From: an uncultured Atopobiaceae bacterium
GTDB taxonomy: Bacteria > Actinomycetota > Coriobacteriia > Coriobacteriales > Atopobiaceae
DNA: 64,000 nt
Direction of reading: 5' to 3'
Assembly: GCA_944320385.1 (NCBI GenBank)
Contig: CALUHH010000005.1
Coordinates: 1-64,000, forward strand
Shown here: positions 58,442 through 64,000 of the stretch, piece after piece
Layout of the letters: each line of letters starts with the position of its first letter
Position numbering within the stretch: the stretch's first letter is position 1
Program-made: the position numbers and the translations under genes
Notes under the pieces: generated by a model
Seen by the model: only the letters and a program-made list of their open reading frames with translations
Database searches by the model: none
What the model was told of the DNA's origin: nothing

Positions 58442-61257
58442 CGTCGCACGTCGCGGCTTCGCCGCGTCACGCCGCGTCGGCGCCCGCGGCAGCTCCGTCG
58501 CCGCGTGACGCCTGGAGGCACCGGGCCCTGCTGTACGGGACGGCCTTCCTGCTCCCCGTGGCGCTGCTGTGCCTGCTCGCGGCGGCGCAGGGCGTCTACC
58601 CGTTTGGGGCGCAGTCCTTCCTCACCGAGGACCTCAAGTATCAGTACGTCGACTTCTTCCACTGGTACCGCAGGGTTCTCACCGGGCAGGAGTCGCTGCT
58701 CTACTCCTTCTCCCAGAGCCTCGGCAACAACGCCTGGGGCCTCTGGTCCTACTATCTGGCGAGCCCGCTCAACCTCATCATCCTGCTCTTCCCCGAGGAG
58801 CTGCTCACGCTCGCCATCTTTGTGATCTCCGCCGTCAAGCTCGGGCTTGTCGGCGTCACCACGTCCCTGTACCTGCGACGCAGGTTTTCGCTGGGCCGCT
58901 CGTCCACGCTCACCCTCTCCCTATGCTTTGCCTGCTCGCTCTGGTCCATGACCCAGCTGAGAAACCCGCTCTGGATGGACGCCGTCGTTCTGCTGCCCCT
59001 CGTGGCGCTCGGCGCGTGGCGCTGCGTCACCTCGGGCCGCTGGGGCACGCTCGCGGCGTCGCTCGTGGCCTCCATCGTCTGCTGCTGGTACATGGGCTAC
59101 ATGACCGTGCTCTTTGCCGCCCTGTGCGGGCCGCTCGAGTGGGTCGTCGCGGGCGCCACCGGCCGCGAGCGCCTCGCGAGCGGACGCGCCTTCGCCCGCT
59201 ACTGCGGCGCGCTCTGCTTCACCGTGCTGCTGAGCGCCTGGACGCTCTACCCCACCGTTGCCGCTCAGCTCGGAAACTGGTCCGCGACGAGGACCGTCGT
59301 CCTTCTCGGGGCCTCCGCCGTCGTTTTCTGCCTGGGGCTCGTCCTCGTGAGCGACCTGATTCCCGCGCGCGTGGCCGCATGGGTGGGCAGGGCCGTCGCC
59401 GTCCTGACGGTGGTGGGAGTCGTCGCCTACGTGGTTCCGCCCACCATCCAGGTGGCCCTCTCGAGCACGCTCGAGAACGGCCTGCGCGCGTCGCTCACCT
59501 CCAAGCCGCGCTCCATCCTCGCGAGCCCCTTCTTCGGCACCTGGCGCATCAACCTCGTGCCGCAGCTCTTCGCGGGCAGCCTCCCGCTGCTCGGCGCGCT
59601 CTGCCTGCTGCTGTGCCGGCGCATCAGCCGGCGCGCCCGCGTCGCCGCCGCCCTCTTCCTCGCGGTCCTTCTCTTCAGCTCGACGATCTGGATGGCCTAC
59701 CTCATCTGGTGCGGCTTCAGGACGCCCAACGGCTTCTACTGCCGCAACTCTCTCTTCTTCGTCTTTGCCGCCATCTGGGCAACGGGGCTGTACCTCTCCT
59801 ACCGCGGGAGCTCCGCGTTTCCCCGCGAGGTCCTCGTGGCCACGCCCGCGATGGTGGCCTTCTCCACGCTCTGCTCGATCCTGGGGCCCGACCCCAGCCT
59901 GCCCCTCGTCCTCATGGGCGACTGCCTCCTGATCTCCTATGGCATCCTGCTGCTGCCGCTCGCCCACCGCGTCGTGGCGACGGCACTTCCCGCGCTGACC
60001 TTCATGGAGCTTCTCGCGAGCGCCGCCCTCGCGTGGCCCGCCGCGTACGCAAACTACGCGCAGGCTGAGTACGACGCCTACTATGAGACCGCCCGGCAGG
60101 AGATCGACGCCCTCAGGGAGCATGACGACGGCACCTACCGCGTGGAGAAGACCTACACGCGCGCCGGCATGGCCGCCCAGGGCGAGGGCCTCGCCCTCGG
60201 GTTCAACCGCATCGGCTCGTACTGCTCCTCCTACAACGCCAACGCCGTCAGCTTCCTCAACGCGCTCGGCTACTCCGACCCGGTGTGGTTCTCGGTCGCG
60301 TACCGCACGCCGGTCCTGCCGAGCGACACCCTGCTCGGGGTGAGGTACGTCTTCTCGCGCGTTCCCGTGAACGCGCTCGAGCCCCTCGAGCTCGACGGCC
60401 TGGCCGACGGCGACCTGCTCTACGAGAACCCCGACGCGCTCTCCCTGGGCTACGCCTCGTCCGCCGGCGTCACGGCCGACGCCCCCGAGGGCGCAGGCCC
60501 CTTCGAGACGCAGAACTGGTTCGCGAGCTCGGTGGCGGGGCACGAGGTCACGCTCTACCGCCCGCTCGAGGCCACCCTCGTCGAGGGCGACGACGGCGTG
60601 CGCACGTGGGAGGTCACGGTTCCGGCCGGGACGCTCGCGTGCTCCTGGATCGACTCCACCTCAAACGTCACCTACCTCTACGAGGTTGACGACGACACGG
60701 CCGAGTGGGCAGACGCCACCGGGGTTGAGGGAGCCGCCTGGGACAACGCGCGCTTCAGCCATGCCGTGCGCATGCTCGGCGACGTCTCTGAGACCGAGCG
60801 CACCGTGACCGTGTCCCTCAAGAGCTCCGTGGAGCCCGCCGAGGGCTCCGGGGCCCTGCCCGAGGATGCCCGGTGCATCTTCTACGGGCTCGACATGAGC
60901 GCATACGAGCAGCTGGTGGACGAGCTCTCGCAGGAGCAGCTCGACGTCACCACGTGCGCCGGCAACGTCCTCGAGGGCACGTTCGAGTCGAGCGGCGCGG
61001 CGGACGGCCTGCTGCTTTCCGTCCCCTACGACACCGGCTGGACCGTCACCCTCGACGGCGGCACCGTCGAGGCGCAGCCCGCGTGCGGCGGCGCCCTGAC
61101 CTACGTGCCGGTCGACGATGCCGGCACCCACGAGCTCAAGATGAGCTACGTTCCCCCGATGCTCGTCCAGGGGACGTGCGCTACACTTGCCAGCGCCGTC
61201 GCGCTTCTCGCGATGCGCGCCGTAACCAGGAGAAGGAGCGGAGGGATCGGGGCTTGA
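58438..61257 (+). CDS. YfhO-family membrane glycosyltransferase
   Basis: A 939-residue protein with about 13 helices in the first 550 residues and a large extracytoplasmic domain at residues about 550-900, then a final helix. Early QSFLTEDLKYQYVDFFHW and the following SLGNNAWG pattern are typical of YfhO. In Bacillus, YfhO moves a sugar from the lipid carrier made by CsbB to lipoteichoic acid. GTG start from the 4-bp overlap; longer frames are shadows of the GT2 gene. Confidence 0.9.
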   Translation: MTSHVAASPRHAASAPAAAPSPRDAWRHRALLYGTAFLLPVALLCLLAAAQGVYPFGAQSFLTEDLKYQYVDFFHWYRRVLTGQESLLYSFSQSLGNNAWGLWSYYLASPLNLIILLFPEELLTLAIFVISAVKLGLVGVTTSLYLRRRFSLGRSSTLTLSLCFACSLWSMTQLRNPLWMDAVVLLPLVALGAWRCVTSGRWGTLAASLVASIVCCWYMGYMTVLFAALCGPLEWVVAGATGRERLASGRAFARYCGALCFTVLLSAWTLYPTVAAQLGNWSATRTVVLLGASAVVFCLGLVLVSDLIPARVAAWVGRAVAVLTVVGVVAYVVPPTIQVALSSTLENGLRASLTSKPRSILASPFFGTWRINLVPQLFAGSLPLLGALCLLLCRRISRRARVAAALFLAVLLFSSTIWMAYLIWCGFRTPNGFYCRNSLFFVFAAIWATGLYLSYRGSSAFPREVLVATPAMVAFSTLCSILGPDPSLPLVLMGDCLLISYGILLLPLAHRVVATALPALTFMELLASAALAWPAAYANYAQAEYDAYYETARQEIDALREHDDGTYRVEKTYTRAGMAAQGEGLALGFNRIGSYCSSYNANAVSFLNALGYSDPVWFSVAYRTPVLPSDTLLGVRYVFSRVPVNALEPLELDGLADGDLLYENPDALSLGYASSAGVTADAPEGAGPFETQNWFASSVAGHEVTLYRPLEATLVEGDDGVRTWEVTVPAGTLACSWIDSTSNVTYLYEVDDDTAEWADATGVEGAAWDNARFSHAVRMLGDVSETERTVTVSLKSSVEPAEGSGALPEDARCIFYGLDMSAYEQLVDELSQEQLDVTTCAGNVLEGTFESSGAADGLLLSVPYDTGWTVTLDGGTVEAQPACGGALTYVPVDDAGTHELKMSYVPPMLVQGTCATLASAVALLAMRAVTRRRSGGIGA

Positions 61258-61640
61258 GGCACCTCATAGAGCAGTTCGTGAAGTTCGGAATCGTGGGCGT
61301 CGTCGCCACGGCGATCGACTTCGGGGTGCTCATCGCGCTCACGGAGTGGCTCCACATGGACCCCGTCGCCTCCGCTGCCATCTCGTTCACGGTCTCGGTG
61401 CTCTTCAACTACGCGGCGTCGATGCGCTTTGTCTTCCAGCGCAGGGAGGGCATGAGCCGCACCTGCGAGCTCGTCATCTTTGTCGTGCTCTCGCTCGTGG
61501 GCCTCGCCATCAACGAGGCCCTCATGTGGCTCGGCGTCAACGTGGCGAGCCTCAACTACGTGCTGGTCAAGCTGCTTGCCACCGCCGTCGTCATGCTGTG
61601 GAACTTCCTCTCGCGAAAGCGCTGGCTCGACGCCTCCTAG
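61254..61640 (+). CDS. GtrA-family membrane protein, probable lipid-sugar flippase
   Basis: A 128-residue protein with four helices (about 8-30, 37-57, 72-90, 102-121). FVKFGIVGVVATAIDFGVLIAL and LFNYAASMRFVFQ are GtrA/GtcA hallmarks. It would flip undecaprenyl-phosphate-sugar across the membrane, completing the GT2-YfhO-GtrA glycosylation cassette. TTG start overlapping the YfhO stop (TTGA). Confidence 0.9.
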   Translation: MRHLIEQFVKFGIVGVVATAIDFGVLIALTEWLHMDPVASAAISFTVSVLFNYAASMRFVFQRREGMSRTCELVIFVVLSLVGLAINEALMWLGVNVASLNYVLVKLLATAVVMLWNFLSRKRWLDAS

Positions 61641-61642
61641 GC

Positions 61643-61870
61643 TCAGCGCGCGGCGGAGCAGCTCGCGATCGCCCAGAAGATCAAAAACAGCGTGACGAGA
61701 AATACGATCGAGCAGCCGCATCCTCCCAGGCACGACCCGCCCCCACCGCCCGAGGCGCGTGCGTCCCCGTCCGCGCGCCGCAGCTCGCCGCCGATGCCGT
61801 AGTGCGTGAAGGCGCGCTCTGGCGTCGACCAGCGGCCGTCGCGGTTGAAGTCGTACGGGTTTGCGCCCAT
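61643..61870 (-). CDS. Small membrane protein of unknown function
   Basis: A 75-residue protein: MGANPYDFNRDGRWSTPERAFTHYG, a Gly/Cys-rich middle (ASGGGGGSCLGGCGCS) and a C-terminal helix (IVFLVTLFLIFWAIASC). DFNRDGRW resembles a dockerin-like calcium loop, but it is single and unproved. It begins 2 bp after the Fic gene stop, so it is probably translated from the same mRNA. Confidence 0.6.
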   Translation of the reverse strand: MGANPYDFNRDGRWSTPERAFTHYGIGGELRRADGDARASGGGGGSCLGGCGCSIVFLVTLFLIFWAIASCSAAR

Positions 61871-61872
61871 GG

Positions 61873-62622
61873 CTAGTCGAGCAGCCCCTCCCAGGTGAGC
61901 AGCGTCTCGTTGCGCAGGAAGCGACGGAACGGGCTCAGGTCGCCCTCGAGGTGGAAGAGGTCGAGCCCGGCGTGATAGGCCGCATGGTCCTGCGCGCGAA
62001 TCACGATGGGCGGCATGCCCATGGCGAGCAGGACCCCGTTCATGAGCAGGCGCGCGGTGCGCCCGTTGCCGTCGGCGAACGGATGGATCTCGAAGAGGCG
62101 CGCGTGCAGGTACGCCGCGATCGTGAGCGAGCGCTTGCCCTTCTCGAGCTCCGTGTTGACGTCGTCGGCGAGCACCCCCACCGCGCGGGGGACCTCGACG
62201 GACGGAAGGCCGATCTGCGCGGGGCCGCCCACGTAGTTCTCCAGCTTGAACGTGCCGGGACGCTCCCCGGCAAGGAGCAGGCGCTCGTTGTAGGTGCCCA
62301 TGGTCACGAGCTCCTGGGCCTGTTGGATGAGCTCCTCGCTCAGGCAGGGGTCCTCGACGAGCTTGACGCGCGCGAGGTCCCACGAGAGCTTGAGGTTGTG
62401 GGCCTCCACGAGCACGTCGACGTCACCGGTGTAGGCGACGACGGCGCCCTTCTCGACGATCTCCTTCACGGTCGAGAACTGCAGCTCCTCGTTCTCGATC
62501 TTCTCGGAGTTGTAGACGTAGTCGACCACGAAGTCGCGGAGAAGCTCCTCGCGACGCTCCTCGGGCAGCGCCACCCACCTGGCGACGAGCGCGTCGTAAC
62601 GCTCCTTCAGCAGATTGGCCAT
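61873..62622 (-). CDS. Fic-domain protein (class II)
   Basis: A 249-residue Fic protein. The active loop is HPFADGNGRTAR from His180; the inhibitory S-x3-E-N motif is at Ser39-Asn44 (SEKIEN), N-terminal to the catalytic domain. Gly-rich anti-helix hints that AMP transfer is normally blocked. No DNA-binding domain, in contrast to the Fic at 19735. ATG at 62622 with GGGAGG upstream; longer frames run antisense through the peptidase gene. Confidence 0.9.
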   Translation of the reverse strand: MANLLKERYDALVARWVALPEERREELLRDFVVDYVYNSEKIENEELQFSTVKEIVEKGAVVAYTGDVDVLVEAHNLKLSWDLARVKLVEDPCLSEELIQQAQELVTMGTYNERLLLAGERPGTFKLENYVGGPAQIGLPSVEVPRAVGVLADDVNTELEKGKRSLTIAAYLHARLFEIHPFADGNGRTARLLMNGVLLAMGMPPIVIRAQDHAAYHAGLDLFHLEGDLSPFRRFLRNETLLTWEGLLD

Positions 62623-62719
62623 GAGCAACCTCCCGTCAACGATGTTGTTAGCATCGTATAAGGTCGCGCCGCACGCGCACCCCCTCACTCCGCCAGAGGC
62701 GCAGGCCCTTCGGCGGAGG

Positions 62720-62750
62720 GTGATGAAAAGGGACTGCCCCCTTTCATCAA
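62720..62750. repeat. REP-like palindrome, GATGAAAAGGGAC variant
   Basis: GTGATGAAAAGGGACTGCCCCCTTTCATCAA is a slightly degenerate member of the family seen at 15095. It lies in the divergent promoter region between the Fic and peptidase genes. Confidence 0.75.
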
Positions 62751-62790
62751 GGGCTATACTGTCACGGGCAAATCCGACGAAAGGACTCTC

Positions 62791-63864
62791 ATGAACGTCA
62801 ATGACAACGAGCTCGCCGCGCTTCTCGGCAGGCTCTCCGATGCGAAGGCGCCCTCGGGCTTTGAGGACGAGACGCTGGCCGTGGCGCGCGCATTCTGCGT
62901 GGGCTGGGCAACGGTCGAGGAGAACACGCTGCGCGACGGGCTCATCACGCCCAGGAACTTCACCGGCGAGAAGCCCGTGCTCATGCTGGACGCGCACGGC
63001 GACGAGGTGGGCGGCATGGTCAAGGCCGTCCTCTCGAACGGCACGATGAGCTTTGTGGAGCTCGGCCGCTTCGCGCCGGGAACGCTCGCCGGACAGGGCG
63101 TGTGGGTGCGCGCCACGGACGGCTCCTGGGTGCGCGGCGTCGTGGGCGTCAAGCCGCCCCACTTCTGGACCGAGGCCGAGCGCGCCGCGGGCAAGGCGGG
63201 CATGATCCTCGACGTGGGAGCGCGCTCGCGCGAGGAGGCCCTCGAGCGCTTTCGCATGGGCATGGGCGAGCCGTTCGTGCCCGACACCGCCTTCTCCTAC
63301 GACGCTGCGACCGGCACGGCCTTTGGCAAGGCGTTCGACTGCCGCGCGGGCGTGTGCGCGATGCTGCTGGCCCTGCGCGAGCTCGCCGACCGCGACGACC
63401 TGCCCGTGGACGTCGTGGCCTCGATCTCGGCGCAGGAGGAGGTCGGCGAGCGGGGCGTGGCCGCCGCCGTGAGGCACTTCTCGCCCGCCGCGGCCTTTCT
63501 CTTCGAGGGCTGCCCGGCCGACGACACCTTCACGCCCGCCGACGAGGTGGGCGCAGCGCTGGGCCGCGGGCCGATGTTTCGCTACTACGACTGCTGCATG
63601 ATCACCCACCCGCGCTACCAGCGCTTTGTCCTGGGCGCGGCGGCGGAGGCGGGCCTTCCCGCGCAGACCTCCGTGCGCGAGGGAGGCGGCACCAACGGCG
63701 GCATCATCCACCAGCTCGACGTCCCGAGCGTGGTCGCGGGCATCCCGTGCCGCTACATCCACGCGGGGACCTCGGTCTGCCGCCTCGAGGACGTGTGCGC
63801 GGCGGCCCAGATCGCCGTTGCGGTGGCGGAGCGCATGACCGGCGAGGTGCTGGCGAGCTTCTAG
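62791..63864 (+). CDS. M42-family metallo-aminopeptidase
   Basis: A 357-residue peptidase of the glutamyl/tetrahedral aminopeptidase group, likely degrading small peptides in the cytoplasm. Metal-site residues are visible in LDAHGDEVG, KAFDCRAG (bridging Asp), SAQEEVGERG (catalytic Glu and metal Glu), EGCPADD and YIHAG. The first domain has GGTNGG near residue 305. AAAGGAC lies before the ATG. Confidence 0.9.
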   Translation: MNVNDNELAALLGRLSDAKAPSGFEDETLAVARAFCVGWATVEENTLRDGLITPRNFTGEKPVLMLDAHGDEVGGMVKAVLSNGTMSFVELGRFAPGTLAGQGVWVRATDGSWVRGVVGVKPPHFWTEAERAAGKAGMILDVGARSREEALERFRMGMGEPFVPDTAFSYDAATGTAFGKAFDCRAGVCAMLLALRELADRDDLPVDVVASISAQEEVGERGVAAAVRHFSPAAAFLFEGCPADDTFTPADEVGAALGRGPMFRYYDCCMITHPRYQRFVLGAAAEAGLPAQTSVREGGGTNGGIIHQLDVPSVVAGIPCRYIHAGTSVCRLEDVCAAAQIAVAVAERMTGEVLASF

Positions 63865-63870
63865 CGCACG

Positions 63871-64000
63871 TTATTCTCGCCTGACGGATAGCGGGCCGGT
63901 TCTGGACGGTTTGCCCCGCTCAAAGCGTCCGCAGCCAGCCCGGTATTCTCGTCAGACGGTAACGTGCTGGTTCTGGACGGTTTACCCCCATCGAAACGAC
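63871..64000. repeat. Two direct copies of a TATTCTCG-GGTTCTGGACGGTTT unit (cut by window end)
   Basis: TTATTCTCG...GCCGGTTCTGGACGGTTTGCCCC (63871-63917) and GTATTCTCG...GCTGGTTCTGGACGGTTTACCCC (63943-63988) are direct copies 71-72 bp apart; TGACGG/AGACGG lies between the blocks. By analogy with the other elements the inverted copies may follow past the window end. Confidence 0.65.

Noticed and set aside
62623-63762. N-terminal extension of the second Fic protein
   Set aside because: It runs antisense through the M42 peptidase; GGGAGG precedes the ATG at 62622.

Overview
The window is a high-GC (about two thirds G+C) stretch of a bacterial chromosome. The tig-clpP-clpX order, carA-carB behind a PyrR-like attenuator, NADP-type gdhA, and the many GTG/TTG starts with strong GGAGG ribosome sites suggest an actinobacterium of the Coriobacteriia, probably an Olsenella/Atopobiaceae relative. 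That placement is inferred from gene content and style; there is no rRNA in the window to confirm it.

Layout. 1-9.1 kb: valS, a TatD-family hydrolase, a family 8 glycosyltransferase, the tig-clpP-clpX proteostasis cluster and tRNA-Leu. 9.3-17.8 kb: an XRE/DUF2975 pair, small envelope proteins, an MFS exporter, two GNAT acetyltransferases and an ABC exporter. 17.9-32.1 kb: an ECF sigma factor with a membrane-bound partner, a DNA-binding Fic protein, XRE regulators, an FtsX-type permease, a four-gene ABC operon of unknown substrate, GNAT genes (one frameshifted) and a flavodoxin-like protein. 32.3-36.7 kb: a response regulator-ABC-histidine kinase operon of the antimicrobial-peptide immunity type. 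37-43 kb: an ABC importer with a Tat-exported lipoprotein, followed by two PHP-family phosphoesterases. 43-49.5 kb: carAB and gdhA. 49.7-57.3 kb: tRNA-His/Lys/Lys, an EndA-like nuclease, a Nudix hydrolase, tRNA-Arg, fruK, ptsI, a REP-associated tyrosine transposase (RAYT), a diacylglycerol-kinase-like protein and tRNA-Pro/Gly. 57.4-64 kb: a GT2-YfhO-GtrA cell-surface glycosylation cassette, a second Fic protein and an M42 aminopeptidase.

The most unusual content is repetitive. (1) The 10-mer CGAGAAGRAC occurs 57 times by eye, about once per 1.1 kb, nearly equally on both strands, in genes and between them. Inverted pairs of it form hairpins at gene ends. This is how DNA-uptake sequences behave in Neisseria and Pasteurellaceae, and an EndA-like nuclease is present. 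(2) Palindromes with a GGGACWGTCCC core lie at gene 3' ends and often supply the stop codon. Two flank the RAYT gene, so they look like its REP substrates. (3) Several intergenic elements share one architecture (two direct motif copies, a spacer, two inverted copies) although their motif sequences differ.

Gene functions come from motifs and family knowledge; no database search was run. Start codons were chosen by ribosome-binding-site spacing and gene overlap and often differ from the longest reading frame.
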